A DNA stretch of 64,000 nucleotides from the NCBI RefSeq assembly GCF_002307495.1, contig NZ_NTMR01000003.1:124001-188000 (forward strand). The letters run 5' to 3'. Shown one piece after another: positions 40,006-52,035 of the stretch; the first letter of the stretch is position 1, and every line of letters starts with the position of its first letter. The position numbers and the translations under genes are program-made. The notes below the pieces were generated by a model. The model had not been told where the DNA came from. It was given only the letters and a program-made list of their open reading frames with translations, and ran no database searches. The stretch is from Pseudomonas abyssi (lineage in GTDB: Bacteria > Pseudomonadota > Gammaproteobacteria > Pseudomonadales > Pseudomonadaceae).

Positions 40006-41205
40006 ATGTTGAAAAAACTGATTTCGACCCTGCTGATTTCCTCCGCCGTTGTCCTGACCGGCGCAGCCCATGCGCAGAGCCCGGCTACACCGACGCTCAA
40101 TGCGCCCTCAGCGGCTGCGCCGATCGTGCCGTCGGCGCCGGATCTGGCGGCCACCAGCTACCTGCTGATCGACGCCAACAGCGGCGCAGTTCTGGTCGAG
40201 AACAATGCCGATAACCCGCTGCCGCCGGCCAGCCTGACCAAGATGATGACCAGCTACATCGTCAGTCAGGAGATCAAGCGCGGCCAGATTGCCGAGAACG
40301 ACCCGGTGCTGGTCAGCGAGAAGGCCTGGCGCATGGGTGGCTCCAAGATGTTCATTCGCGTGGGTAACCAGGTGCCGGTCATTGACCTGCTGCGCGGCGT
40401 CATCATTCAGTCCGGTAACGACGCCAGTATTGCCCTGGCCGAGCATGTTGCCGGCAGCGAAGACGCCTTCGCCGACCTGATGAATGCCCAGGCCCAGCGT
40501 TTGGGCATGACCAATAGCCACTTCGTCAATGCCACCGGTTGGCCGGCGGAGGACCACTACGCCTCGGCCCGTGACCTGGCCATCCTGGCGCAGGCGATTA
40601 TCCGTGATGATCCCAAATCCCACTACGCCATCTACGGCGAGAAGGAATTTGTCTGGAACGAGATCCGCCAGCCCAACCGCAATCTGATGCTCTGGCGCGA
40701 CAGCACGGTGGACGGCCTGAAAACCGGTCATACCGAAGAAGCCGGCTATTGCCTAGTGGCCTCTGCCAAGCGCGATGACATGCGTCTGATCTCGGTGGTC
40801 ATGGGCACCACCAGTGAAGCGGCGCGTGCGGCTGAAACCCAGAAGCTGCTGACCTGGGGCTTCCGCTTCTTCGAAACCAAGACCTTCTACCAGCCGGGCC
40901 AGGTCCTGGCTGAAGAGTCTGTCTGGAAAGGTGCGCAGGACAAGGTCGAGCTGGGCCTGCAAGATGGCCTGATGCTGACGCTGCCCAAGGGGCAAGCCGA
41001 CAAGCTTGAGGCCGGCATTACCTTGAACAAGCCGATCATGGCGCCGATTCAGGTTGGCGATGTACTGGGTGAGGTAGAAGTGAAGCTGGGTGACGAGGTG
41101 GTACACAAGGCGCCGCTGGTGGCCCTGTCGGCCGTCGAAGAGGCAGGCTTGCTGGGTCGTCTGTGGGACAGCATCCGCCTGTTCTTCTATGGCCTGTTTG
41201 ATTGA
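40006..41205 (+). CDS. dacC: D-alanyl-D-alanine carboxypeptidase (PBP5 type)
   Basis: A 399-residue low-molecular-weight PBP with a cleavable signal (about 1-23, ends GAAHA). Active-site motifs: SLTK (Ser76-Lys79), SGND and KTGHTEEAGYC. A C-terminal beta domain and an amphipathic end (LGRLWDSIRLFFYGLFD) anchor it to the inner membrane. It trims terminal D-Ala from wall peptides. A GTG three codons upstream (39997) is also possible. Confidence 0.96.
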   Translation: MLKKLISTLLISSAVVLTGAAHAQSPATPTLNAPSAAAPIVPSAPDLAATSYLLIDANSGAVLVENNADNPLPPASLTKMMTSYIVSQEIKRGQIAENDPVLVSEKAWRMGGSKMFIRVGNQVPVIDLLRGVIIQSGNDASIALAEHVAGSEDAFADLMNAQAQRLGMTNSHFVNATGWPAEDHYASARDLAILAQAIIRDDPKSHYAIYGEKEFVWNEIRQPNRNLMLWRDSTVDGLKTGHTEEAGYCLVASAKRDDMRLISVVMGTTSEAARAAETQKLLTWGFRFFETKTFYQPGQVLAEESVWKGAQDKVELGLQDGLMLTLPKGQADKLEAGITLNKPIMAPIQVGDVLGEVEVKLGDEVVHKAPLVALSAVEEAGLLGRLWDSIRLFFYGLFD

Positions 41206-41216
41206 GGACAACGTCC

Positions 41217-41495
41217 ATGGCTGATGTAAACGAGCCGCAGGCTCCGAAAATCGAGTTTCCCTGCCAATATCCGATCAAGGTGATCGGCACGGCGGCCGAC
41301 GACTTTGCCGAGGTTATCTGCGAGGTTGTGGAGAAACACGCTCCCGGTGTTGATACCACCACCATCGATATCAAGGACAGCAAGAATGGCCGCTTCCTGT
41401 CCTTGCGCCTGGTTATCACCGCGACCGGCCAGGACCAGCTTGAAGCGCTGCATCGAGATCTGAAGGCGACCGGTCGCGTACACATGGTGCTTTGA
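41217..41495 (+). CDS. ybeD: DUF493 family protein (YbeD)
   Basis: A 92-residue protein with the conserved core [20 protein letters not shown] and [21 protein letters not shown]. It has an ACT-like ferredoxin fold in characterised relatives; its function is not established. GAGGA is 8 bases before ATG 41217. The stop codon overlaps the lipB ATG by one base, and the dacC-ybeD-lipB order is conserved. Confidence 0.93.
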   Translation: MADVNEPQAPKIEFPCQYPIKVIGTAADDFAEVICEVVEKHAPGVDTTTIDIKDSKNGRFLSLRLVITATGQDQLEALHRDLKATGRVHMVL

Positions 41496-42127
41496 TGGAG
41501 TCGTCGCCAGAGCTGGTGATTCGCCACCTCGGGTTGGTGGATTACCAGCCCACCCTGGAGGCCATGCGGCGTCTGACCGAAGAGCGTGGCCCCGACACCC
41601 CTGATGAAATATGGCTGCTGCAGCACCCCCGGGTCTTTACCCAGGGGCAGGCCGGCAAGGCCGAGCACGTGCTGGCGCCGGGCGATATCCCGGTCATCAA
41701 GGTCGAGCGTGGTGGTCAGGTGACCTATCATGGCCCGGGCCAGCTGGTGGGCTACCTGATGCTGGATCTGCGCCGCAAGAACCTCGGTGTCCGCGAGCTG
41801 GTGACGGCGATGGAGCGGAGTCTGGTTGATCTGCTCGCGCTCTACGGCGTGGACGCCGCGCCCAAGGCTGATGCCCCCGGCGTCTATGTTGGCGCAGACA
41901 AGATCGCGTCGCTGGGCCTGAGGGTGCGCCGCGGCTGCTCATTTCATGGCTTGGCGCTGAACCTGGATATGGATCTGGAGCCATTCCGGCGGATCAACCC
42001 CTGCGGCTATGCCGGCCTGCGCATGACACAACTGAGTGAGCACGTCAGTGAGCCGGTCGATGTCGCGCAGGTGGAACAGCAATTGGCTGCCGTGCTGCGC
42101 AAGCGTCTGGGCTACGATTCAGAGTAA
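41495..42127 (+). CDS. lipB: Octanoyl-[acyl-carrier protein]:protein octanoyltransferase
   Basis: A 210-residue enzyme that moves octanoate from ACP to lipoyl domains. Motifs: [49 protein letters not shown] (in parts) and the catalytic Cys in [13 protein letters not shown]. The ATG at 41495 shares its A with the preceding stop codon. It is convergent with lipA, the next enzyme of the pathway. Confidence 0.97.
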   Translation: MESSPELVIRHLGLVDYQPTLEAMRRLTEERGPDTPDEIWLLQHPRVFTQGQAGKAEHVLAPGDIPVIKVERGGQVTYHGPGQLVGYLMLDLRRKNLGVRELVTAMERSLVDLLALYGVDAAPKADAPGVYVGADKIASLGLRVRRGCSFHGLALNLDMDLEPFRRINPCGYAGLRMTQLSEHVSEPVDVAQVEQQLAAVLRKRLGYDSE

Positions 42128-42135
42128 AGCGGGAC

Positions 42136-42161
42136 GGGCGCGCCAGCCTGGCCGTGCGCCC
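42136..42161. terminator. Hairpin between convergent lipB and lipA
   Basis: GGGCGC (42136-42141) pairs with GCGCCC (42156-42161), with additional CCAG/CTGG pairing inside. No T tract follows. It is in the 50-bp space between the two stops. Confidence 0.35.
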
Positions 42162-42177
42162 ATGTCTGCTGTGCAGC

Positions 42178-43227
42178 TTAGCCGAGGTTGAGCGTCGGAA
42201 TCAGACTGGCGTCGACCGCCTGGCCCGGTACCGGTGCCGGGGCTGCCAGGCCCAGGTTGTTCTTCTCGAATACCCGGTCGGCGCGATAGCTTGAACGTAC
42301 CAGCGGGCCTGCTGCTACTTCCATAAAGCCCATTTCCAGCCCCACTTCGCGGTAGCGGTTGAATTCTTCCGGGCTGACCCAGCGCTGCACCGACAGGTGG
42401 TTGCGGGTGGGTTGCAGGTATTGGCCGAGGGTGACGATGTCGACGCCGATCTCACGCAATTCCTGGAAAGTCTGCAGGATCTCGTCGTCGGTTTCGCCCA
42501 GGCCGACCATCAGACTGGTCTTGGTCAGCACCTCGGGGCGGTGCTTCTTGGCGTGGGCCAGCACGTCCAATGTCTTGCGGTAACCCGCGCGAGGATCGCG
42601 CACTTCATGGGTCAGGCGCTCGACGGTCTCGACGTTCTGGGCAAAGACTTCAAGGCCGGAATCGACTACCGCTTCGATAGCGCTCAGTTCACCGTCAAAA
42701 TCCGGGGTCAGGGCTTCAACCACCACCTGCGGCGTACGCGCCTTGATCGCGCGGACGCAGGCTGCGTAATGCGCCGCACCACCATCATCCAGGTCATCAC
42801 GGTCAACCGAGGTGAGCACGATGTAGCGCAGGGCCATCAGCTCGACCGATTTTGCGGTGTTTTCCGGCTCATCCTTGTCCAGCCAGCCGTTCGGGTTGCC
42901 GGTATCCACGGCGCAGAAGCGGCAGGCGCGGGTGCAGACCGAGCCCATCAGCATGATGGTGGCGGTGCCGTTGGACCAGCACTCACCCATGTTGGGGCAA
43001 TGGGATTCCTGACAGACAGTACTCAGACGGTGTTCGCTGACGTTGCGCTTGACTGCTTCAAAGCGGTCGCCGCCGGGTGCCTTGACGCGCAGCCACTTGG
43101 GTTTGGGGCTGAATACCTGAGGCTCGGCGTTGTTACGGCGCTTCTGGCCGTCTTTGATGGCGGCAATGCCTTGGGCGTTGCGGAACTTATCGCCGCTGGC
43201 AACAGACTTCTGCGAACTGTCGGACAT
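42178..43227 (-). CDS. lipA: Lipoyl synthase
   Basis: A 349-residue radical SAM enzyme that inserts two sulfurs into octanoyl groups. The auxiliary cluster motif [12 protein letters not shown] and the radical SAM cluster motif CTRACRFC are both intact, and [18 protein letters not shown] is family-typical. I chose ATG 43227 (MSDSSQKS), with AGGAG 10 bases upstream; an open extension to 43272 is not needed. It is convergent with lipB rather than in the same direction. Confidence 0.97.
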   Translation of the reverse strand: MSDSSQKSVASGDKFRNAQGIAAIKDGQKRRNNAEPQVFSPKPKWLRVKAPGGDRFEAVKRNVSEHRLSTVCQESHCPNMGECWSNGTATIMLMGSVCTRACRFCAVDTGNPNGWLDKDEPENTAKSVELMALRYIVLTSVDRDDLDDGGAAHYAACVRAIKARTPQVVVEALTPDFDGELSAIEAVVDSGLEVFAQNVETVERLTHEVRDPRAGYRKTLDVLAHAKKHRPEVLTKTSLMVGLGETDDEILQTFQELREIGVDIVTLGQYLQPTRNHLSVQRWVSPEEFNRYREVGLEMGFMEVAAGPLVRSSYRADRVFEKNNLGLAAPAPVPGQAVDASLIPTLNLG

Positions 43228-43355
43228 GGGGGCAGGACTCCTGGTAGGGCTCCACAGGGTGCCGGTCGGCACGGGCGGCTTTTGGCCGTCGCGAAGTTTA
43301 CCATAGCGTGCGGCCCTGCGGGACCTGCAGAGCAGGGCAGGGCCGGCCCGATAGG

Positions 43356-44657
43356 CTACTGCTTGCGCAGTTCCTCAAGCAGTGCGGCAGAGGCGTAGCC
43401 GTCAGCCGGTACGCCTTGCTGCTGCTGGAAGCGACGGATGGCGTTGCGGGTGTTGGCGCCGATGATACCGTCGATGCCGCCCGGCTCAAGGCCGCGATCA
43501 GTCAGCAGTTGCTGCAGCTCCAGGCGCTCGCTGCGCGACAGCGGTCGCTCGGCGGTAGGCCAGTCACCCTGGATCTGGCCACCCCCCTGGAAACGGTCGG
43601 ATAGCAGGCCGATCGCCAGCGCGTAGCTGGACGAGTTGTTGTAACGCATGATGGTGCTGAAGTTGTGCTGCAGCAGGAACGCCGGCCCCTTGTGCCCGGC
43701 GGGCAGCAGCAGGGCTGCGCGCTGCTCGGCCATGGTAGCGGCGAAGCTGTCCTGATTGGCCGGACGTACACCCAGTGCCTGCCACTCGGCGACGGATTTC
43801 TTTACGCCGGGATCGGCCAGCGCGTAGTCAAAGTTGGCGGGCAGGCGGACTTCTTGCCCCCAGCGCTGCCCGCTTTGCCAGCCGGAGGCCCTGAGATAGT
43901 TGGCGGCGGAGGCAAGCGCGTCGGCCGGGGAGTTCCAGATATCCCGGCGACCGTTACCGTCAAAGTCCACTGCGTACTGGTTGTAGGTGGTTGGGATAAA
44001 CTGCGTCTGACCCATGGCGCCGGCCCAGGAACCCAGCATGCCACTGGGTTCGATGTCCCGGTGCTGCAGGATATCCAGTGCGGCCAGCAGTTGGTCGTGC
44101 GCAAAGCCCGGGCGTCGGCCCTCGTGGGCCAGGGTGGCCAGCGAGCGAATGACCTGCCGGCTGCCCATATTCTGGCCGTAGTTGCTCTCCAGTCCCCAGA
44201 TCGCCGCCAGGATGTGACGGTCGACGCCGTAGCGCTGTTCGATGGCATCCAGTGTCTGTTGCTCTGCGCTCAGGCGGCTGCGCCCGGTAGCCACGCGCTG
44301 GTTCGACAGCGCGCTGTCCAGGTAGGCCCAGACCGGGCGCGAGAATTCGGGTTGGCTGCGATCGGCCTTGATGACGTCTGCATCTGGCGTGACGCCGTCG
44401 AACGCGCGATCAAACAGGCTGGCATCAATGCCCTTGCTCAGCGCTTCCTGGCGGAAGGCGTCACGCCACTGGATGAACGTCTGTGCCTGCGCTGCAGCTG
44501 CTGGCGGTGCCGCTGAGGTGCTCGCTGCTGCGCTGAGCTGCGCGGGAGCGGCCTGCGCCGTTGCTGCCGTGGGGATGTCGGCGCAAGCGCTGAGGCTGAT
44601 CAGGCTGAGTGAGGCGAGCAGGTGCAGTTGGGCCTTGCGGCGTGCGGGTGTGGGCAT
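43356..44657 (-). CDS. Lytic murein transglycosylase (MltB family) with C-terminal peptidoglycan-binding domain
   Basis: A 433-residue lipoprotein: signal with lipobox LISLSAC. An MltB-type catalytic domain (about 60-355) contains [19 protein letters not shown] and [20 protein letters not shown] with the catalytic Glu. A C-terminal PG_binding_1 domain (about 370-433) reads [26 protein letters not shown] about 7 bases before ATG 44657 sets the start; the open frame extends 47 codons further. It is the second MltB-type enzyme in the window, with a binding domain the first lacks. Confidence 0.93.
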   Translation of the reverse strand: MPTPARRKAQLHLLASLSLISLSACADIPTAATAQAAPAQLSAAASTSAAPPAAAAQAQTFIQWRDAFRQEALSKGIDASLFDRAFDGVTPDADVIKADRSQPEFSRPVWAYLDSALSNQRVATGRSRLSAEQQTLDAIEQRYGVDRHILAAIWGLESNYGQNMGSRQVIRSLATLAHEGRRPGFAHDQLLAALDILQHRDIEPSGMLGSWAGAMGQTQFIPTTYNQYAVDFDGNGRRDIWNSPADALASAANYLRASGWQSGQRWGQEVRLPANFDYALADPGVKKSVAEWQALGVRPANQDSFAATMAEQRAALLLPAGHKGPAFLLQHNFSTIMRYNNSSSYALAIGLLSDRFQGGGQIQGDWPTAERPLSRSERLELQQLLTDRGLEPGGIDGIIGANTRNAIRRFQQQQGVPADGYASAALLEELRKQ

Positions 44658-45008
44658 GCAAATTCCCTGAGGTCTTGTCTGTTCTGTCGGGCGCTGCGTA
44701 AGCCCCGTGCTTGAGCGGTTGGAAATCCAAGCACGGCAAAGGTTCCGGCAGCAGACCACGACAATGACAGGTGCGGCCTTGCTCGGCAAGGCCCGCAAAT
44801 GGCTTCATCCAGCCAATTGTGCTAGAGTTCGCGGCCTCTAACGGACCCCGCCCGGAATGCCCATGCTGCAGCAAAACGGCGTTACGCCACCGTAGACTTT
44901 GCCCCTCGAGCAGCCCTGCGCATGCTGGCGCAGGGCGCGCGTGCGCACCCTCTTTGCATACCTTGCTTATGCTTCGTTTTCTTCGTTTTTGTACAGGCAA
45001 CACATCCT
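44658..45008. other. 351-bp gene-free divergent region
   Basis: It separates the divergent transglycosylase and SulP genes. It holds a 9-bp inverted repeat CCGTGCTTG/CAAGCACGG (44705-44713 and 44728-44736). I see no convincing gene or RNA and no clear consensus promoter, although promoters for both genes must lie here. Confidence 0.5.
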
Positions 45009-46502
45009 ATGAATCTGATTGAAACCGTCCGCCGCGAGTGGTTTTCCAACGTGCGCGGTGATCTGCTGTCGGGCCTGGTCGTGGCGCTGGCCTTGATCCC
45101 GGAAGCGATCGCCTTTTCCATCATTGCCGGCGTAGACCCCAAGGTCGGGCTGTATGCTTCGTTCTGCATCGCGGTAGTCATTGCCTTTACTGGCGGCCGG
45201 CCCGGGATGATCTCGGCCGCTACCGGCGCCATGGCGCTGCTGATGGTGACGCTGGTGCGCGAGCATGGCCTGCAGTACCTGCTGGCTGCCTCGTTGCTGT
45301 GCGGTGTGCTGCAGATTGCGGCCGGTTATCTGCGCCTGGGGTCGCTGATGCGCTTTGTCTCGCGCTCGGTGGTAACTGGTTTCGTCAACGCACTGGCCAT
45401 TCTGATCTTCATGGCGCAGTTACCGGAGCTGACCGGTGTTACCTGGCACGTCTATGCCATGACGGCGGCGGGGTTGGGCATTATCTATCTGTTTCCGCTG
45501 TTGCCCGGGGTGGGCAAGGTTATTCCGTCGCCGCTGGCGTGCATCCTGCTGCTGACGGCGGTGGCGATTTATCTGGGCCTGGATATCCGTACCGTTGCCG
45601 ACATGGGGGAGCTGCCCGATACGCTGCCGGTCTTCCTGTGGCCGGATGTGCCGCTGAACCTGGAAACGCTGACAATCATCCTGCCGTACTCAGCGGCGAT
45701 GGCGGTGGTGGGGTTGCTTGAGTCGATGATGACCGCAACCATCGTTGACGACCTGACCGACACCGGCAGTGACAAGAATCGCGAGTGCAAGGGACAGGGC
45801 GTGGCCAACATCGCCTCCAGCCTGATCGGCGGCATGGCCGGCTGTGCGATGATCGGCCAGTCGGTGATCAACGTAAAATCCGGCGGCCGCACCCGCCTGT
45901 CCTGTTTTGTTGCCGGCGCCGTGCTGCTGGTGCTGGTGGTGTTTGCCAGCGACTGGGTGGGGCAGATCCCGATGGCGGCACTGGTCGCGGTGATGATCAT
46001 GGTCTCCATTGGCACCTTCAGCTGGGATTCGATCATCAACCTGAGCCGTTACCCGCTGTCGACCAACCTGGTGATGCTGGCCACGGTCGCGGTTGTTGTC
46101 GCCACCCATAACCTGGCCTACGGCGTGTTTGTCGGCGTGCTGCTGGCGGCCATGTTCTTTGCCAACAAGATTGGCCACTACCTGCACATTGGCAGCGAGT
46201 CGAATGCTGACGGCAGCGAGCGCCGCTATCAGGTGGTCGGACAGGTCTTCTTCAGCTCCTCGGACAAGTTTGTCGCGGGCTTTGATTTCAAGGAGGCGCT
46301 TGATAGGGTGGTGATCGACCTGCATCGCGCACATTTCTGGGACATCACCGCGGTGGGGGCGCTGGACAAGGTCGTCATCAAATTCCGCCGTGAGGGTACG
46401 GCGGTGGAAGTGATTGGTCTGAATGAGGCGAGTGCAACCATCGTTGACCGCTTTGGCGTGCATGACAAGCCGGATGCCGTCGATCACCTCGGTGGCCACT
46501 GA
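45009..46502 (+). CDS. SulP family anion transporter with C-terminal STAS domain
   Basis: A 497-residue transporter with 10 to 12 helices. The N-terminus reads [35 protein letters not shown], the SulP signature (written in parts in the family profile), and [18 protein letters not shown] follows. A C-terminal STAS domain (about 420-490) has [12 protein letters not shown] in place of the usual DSS motif. SulP members carry sulfate, bicarbonate or C4-dicarboxylates; the substrate here is not determined. ATG 45009 is chosen by the family start [13 protein letters not shown] Usp gene follows 16 bases later. Confidence 0.93.
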   Translation: MNLIETVRREWFSNVRGDLLSGLVVALALIPEAIAFSIIAGVDPKVGLYASFCIAVVIAFTGGRPGMISAATGAMALLMVTLVREHGLQYLLAASLLCGVLQIAAGYLRLGSLMRFVSRSVVTGFVNALAILIFMAQLPELTGVTWHVYAMTAAGLGIIYLFPLLPGVGKVIPSPLACILLLTAVAIYLGLDIRTVADMGELPDTLPVFLWPDVPLNLETLTIILPYSAAMAVVGLLESMMTATIVDDLTDTGSDKNRECKGQGVANIASSLIGGMAGCAMIGQSVINVKSGGRTRLSCFVAGAVLLVLVVFASDWVGQIPMAALVAVMIMVSIGTFSWDSIINLSRYPLSTNLVMLATVAVVVATHNLAYGVFVGVLLAAMFFANKIGHYLHIGSESNADGSERRYQVVGQVFFSSSDKFVAGFDFKEALDRVVIDLHRAHFWDITAVGALDKVVIKFRREGTAVEVIGLNEASATIVDRFGVHDKPDAVDHLGGH

Positions 46503-46518
46503 GACTAGGGAGGGCAAC

Positions 46519-47376
46519 ATGAACGAATCACGGATATTGGCCTGTATCGACGGCTCGGCGGCCAGCGAAGCGGTCTGTGACTATGCCGCCTGGGCCAGTT
46601 TGCGGCTGGCGGCCCCCCTTGCCCTGCTGCATGTGCTGGAGCCCGTCGCGGGCTCAGCTCCAGCCGATCTGTCCGGCAGCATCGGTCTGGGCAGTCGCGA
46701 GCTGCTGCTCAACGAGCTGGCCGAGCTGGACGAGCGGCGCGCCCGGCTACTGCGCGAGCAGGGCAAGCTGATGCTGGATGCCGCCTGTGAGCGGGTGCGC
46801 GCCGATGGCGTTGCCGAACCGTTGCTGCGCCAGCGTCATGGCCGGCTGGTAGATACCCTGCAGGAGCTGGAGTCAGAGGTACGGCTGCTGGTGATGGGGC
46901 GCCAGGGCGAGGCCTGCAGCAGCGCGGCGAGCCAGGTCGGCAGTCAGTTGGAGAGCGTGATTCGCACGCTGCACCGCCCGGTGCTGGTGACCACGGGGAC
47001 GTATCGCGCGCCGCAGCGCGTGCTGGTCGCGTTTGATAACAGCCCGAGTGTGCGCAAGGGGCTTGATGTACTGTTGCAGAGTCCGTTGCTACGTGGGTTG
47101 TCGATTCATCTGCTGATGGTGGGCGCCGATACCGCAGATTCTCGTGAAGCAATCGAGGCGGCGCGCAGACAGTTGCATGAGGCCGGGTTCGATACCAGTG
47201 CGGCGATTCGCGCCGGCGAGGTCGAAGACGTGCTGCTCGACTATCGCCGCGAACAGCAGATGGACCTGATCGTGATGGGTGCCTACGGCCACTCGCTGAT
47301 TCGGCGCTTTCTGGTAGGCAGTACCACCACGGCCATGCTGCAGCGCACCGACTGTCCGTTACTGCTGCTGCGCTGA
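46519..47376 (+). CDS. Tandem universal stress protein
   Basis: A 285-residue cytoplasmic protein with two Usp domains. Domain 1 begins ILACIDGSAASEAVCDYAAWAS. Domain 2 begins RVLVAFDNSPSVRKGLDVLL and ends MDLIVMGAYGHSLIRRFLVGSTTTAML, the G2xG9xG(S/T) nucleotide-binding motif. The corresponding site in domain 1 (LLVMGRQGEACSS) is weaker. GGGAGG lies 6 bases before ATG 46519. It is cotranscribed with the SulP gene, suggesting a linked role in anion homeostasis or stress. Confidence 0.92.
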   Translation: MNESRILACIDGSAASEAVCDYAAWASLRLAAPLALLHVLEPVAGSAPADLSGSIGLGSRELLLNELAELDERRARLLREQGKLMLDAACERVRADGVAEPLLRQRHGRLVDTLQELESEVRLLVMGRQGEACSSAASQVGSQLESVIRTLHRPVLVTTGTYRAPQRVLVAFDNSPSVRKGLDVLLQSPLLRGLSIHLLMVGADTADSREAIEAARRQLHEAGFDTSAAIRAGEVEDVLLDYRREQQMDLIVMGAYGHSLIRRFLVGSTTTAMLQRTDCPLLLLR

Positions 47377-47388
47377 TTGGCGCTCTCT

Positions 47389-48417
47389 CTAAAGCGGCAG
47401 GCGGGCGCCGGCCGCTTCAACCAGAATGCGCGCCAGACCATCCCAGGGGGAGCCTGGGGCCTGTCCCTTGATTTGTTCATCCACGGTTTGCGCGGCATTC
47501 AGCCAGCGCTCCCAAGCATCGGCCGGGTGGCGTTGCAGGGCGCCGCGCAGCAACGGCTTGCGTTTGTCCCAGACCGGCGGGCGCTGGCTGGAAAATACCT
47601 TGTCCAGCGGGATGCCGCGCGCCTGCTGCTGCGCCATGTCGGTCAGCGAGCGTAGTTCGCGGCTGACCGCCCAAAGCACCACAGGTGCCTCGACGCCCTC
47701 GCCGCGCAGCCCCTGCAGCATACGCAAGGCATGTTGTGGCTGGCCCTGCAACATGGCATCGCTGAGGTGGAAGATATCAAAGCGCGCGCTGTCGGCCACG
47801 ACCTGTTGAACCGTGTCCAGCGTCAGTTGCCCCTGAGGGCAGTACAGCTTGAGCTTTTCGATCTCCTGGGCGGCGGCCAGCAGGTTGCCTTCTACCCGGG
47901 CGCTGAGCAGCTCCACGGCGTCCGGGCTGGCCTGCAGGCCAGCCTGGGCCAGCCGGTCACGAATCCAGGTGGGTAGTTGCTGCGGCTCGATCGGCCAGAT
48001 TTGCACAAACCGGCTGTCGGCGTGCTCGATCAAGGCCTTGGCCCACTTGCTGCGCTGGGTGCTGCCGTCCAGCTTGGGCAGGCTGATCAGCAGGGTGGTG
48101 TCTTCGGCGGGTTGCTCTAAATAGGCAAGCAGGGCCTTGGCGCCGGCGTCGCCGGGCTTGCCCGAAGGCAGGCGCAACTCCAGCAATCGCTTCTGGGCGA
48201 ACAGTGACAGGCTGTGGCTGGCTTCATAGAGTTGCGCCCAGTCAAAGCTGCGGTCTACATCAAAGACCTGACGTTCTTCGCTACCGGCGGCGCGGCAGGC
48301 CTGGCGAATCAGGTCGCAGGCCTCGCCGCAGAGCAGCGGATCATCGCCACTGACCACGTAGACCGGCGCCAGCTCGTCCTTGAGCTGCTTGCCCAGCTGG
48401 GGCGCGTTGAGCTTCAT
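47389..48417 (-). CDS. holA: DNA polymerase III subunit delta
   Basis: A 342-residue clamp-loader subunit. Family features: QLGKQLKDELAPVYVVSGDDPLLCGEACDLIRQA at the start, RLLELRLPSGKPGDAGAKALL and IRDRLAQAGLQASPDAVELL. It opens the beta clamp as part of the loader. It follows lptE by 7 bases in the leuS-lptE-holA operon and is convergent with the Usp gene. Confidence 0.96.
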   Translation of the reverse strand: MKLNAPQLGKQLKDELAPVYVVSGDDPLLCGEACDLIRQACRAAGSEERQVFDVDRSFDWAQLYEASHSLSLFAQKRLLELRLPSGKPGDAGAKALLAYLEQPAEDTTLLISLPKLDGSTQRSKWAKALIEHADSRFVQIWPIEPQQLPTWIRDRLAQAGLQASPDAVELLSARVEGNLLAAAQEIEKLKLYCPQGQLTLDTVQQVVADSARFDIFHLSDAMLQGQPQHALRMLQGLRGEGVEAPVVLWAVSRELRSLTDMAQQQARGIPLDKVFSSQRPPVWDKRKPLLRGALQRHPADAWERWLNAAQTVDEQIKGQAPGSPWDGLARILVEAAGARLPL

Positions 48418-48424
48418 GCGACGC

Positions 48425-48970
48425 TCAGTTTTCCTGCTGGTTAAGGCGAGACTCGTAGCTCGACAGCTGGCCTTCGGTGATGCTGGACAGGCGGAACAGC
48501 AACTGCCGGGTCAGGTCCTGGCGCATCTCCCGGCGCAGCAGTTCCTCTTCCTCGGTGGTGCCGATGATGTTGTCCTTGTCATTGACGTAGGTGCGCTGCG
48601 TGCCCAGTGTTTCCGGGCCGATCAGCGGTCGGCCCTGACGGTCGGCGATCTGGAACGTCAGGCTGCTGCTCAGTTCGTACTCGGCCGGAGTCGAGCTGCT
48701 GGTATAGCTGACGGCGCGGCGGCCCTGGTTTTCTTCCAGCAGCTGCAGTTGGTAGGGCGCTGTTGGGGTCACTTTTACCCCGTCAATTTCCAGCGCCTGC
48801 AGTACCTGCTGGTAGGTTGGTCCATAGCGGTTGTGGGCGCTGACATCGAGCTGGTTCAGCTCAACGCTGTCGACACCAGTGCCGCGCAGGTGGAACCCGC
48901 AGCCGGAGGCGAGCAGGGTCGCGCCGAGAACGGCGCAGCTGAGCAGCAATCTGGGTGTGGTCAGTGACAT
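48425..48970 (-). CDS. lptE: LPS-assembly lipoprotein LptE
   Basis: A 181-residue outer-membrane lipoprotein that plugs LptD. Lipobox LLASGC followed by GFHLRGTG, the family start. TEEEELLRREMRQDLTRQLLFRLS is the typical C-terminal helix. GGAGA is about 7 bases before ATG 48970. It is 20 bases after leuS. Confidence 0.95.
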   Translation of the reverse strand: MSLTTPRLLLSCAVLGATLLASGCGFHLRGTGVDSVELNQLDVSAHNRYGPTYQQVLQALEIDGVKVTPTAPYQLQLLEENQGRRAVSYTSSSTPAEYELSSSLTFQIADRQGRPLIGPETLGTQRTYVNDKDNIIGTTEEEELLRREMRQDLTRQLLFRLSSITEGQLSSYESRLNQQEN

Positions 48971-48990
48971 CTTGGCTCTCCGTTGCAAAA

Positions 48991-51717
<2,727 letters not shown>

Positions 51718-51777
51718 CTATTCTCTAGGAAAGCCCGACCCTAACGGTCGGACATAAGCGTCGGGAGGTGACAGCAC

Positions 51778-52035
51778 ATGTGCGCAGCAATATCAGAGAC
51801 AATGCTCAGTCGGCCTGGCGACAGCGGCTATGGCCGGCTGTTGCGACGACTTGATCAGGCTCTGGACATGGCGCACACCCGACAGTGGATGGGTGGCGAG
51901 GCCGAGCCATCGGAGCTGGAGTTGAAAGGGCTGAGCGAAGCAGATCTGCGCCTGTTGCAACAAATACTCTGTGCGCTGGCCGAGCGCACGCCCTTACCGG
52001 GCGTGTTGCCGCCGGCGCAGGACACACGGCACTAG
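51778..52035 (+). CDS. Small conserved-type hypothetical protein
   Basis: An 85-residue protein with no recognised domain. It is mostly helical in appearance: GYGRLLRRLDQALDMAHTRQWM and SEADLRLLQQILCALAERT. A strong GGGAGG 9 bases before ATG 51778 supports translation. A 6-bp hairpin CCGACC/GGTCGG (51735-51751) precedes it. The 3' end overlaps the convergent lnt gene by 42 bases. The leuS-lnt gap in P. aeruginosa also holds small genes, which supports it weakly. Confidence 0.6.
   Translation: MCAAISETMLSRPGDSGYGRLLRRLDQALDMAHTRQWMGGEAEPSELELKGLSEADLRLLQQILCALAERTPLPGVLPPAQDTRH

Noticed and set aside
44922-45008. N-terminal extension of the SulP protein
   Set aside because: The frame is open, but the 29 extra residues (Cys- and Phe-rich) have no family match and no ribosome binding site. 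The ATG at 45009 fits the family.
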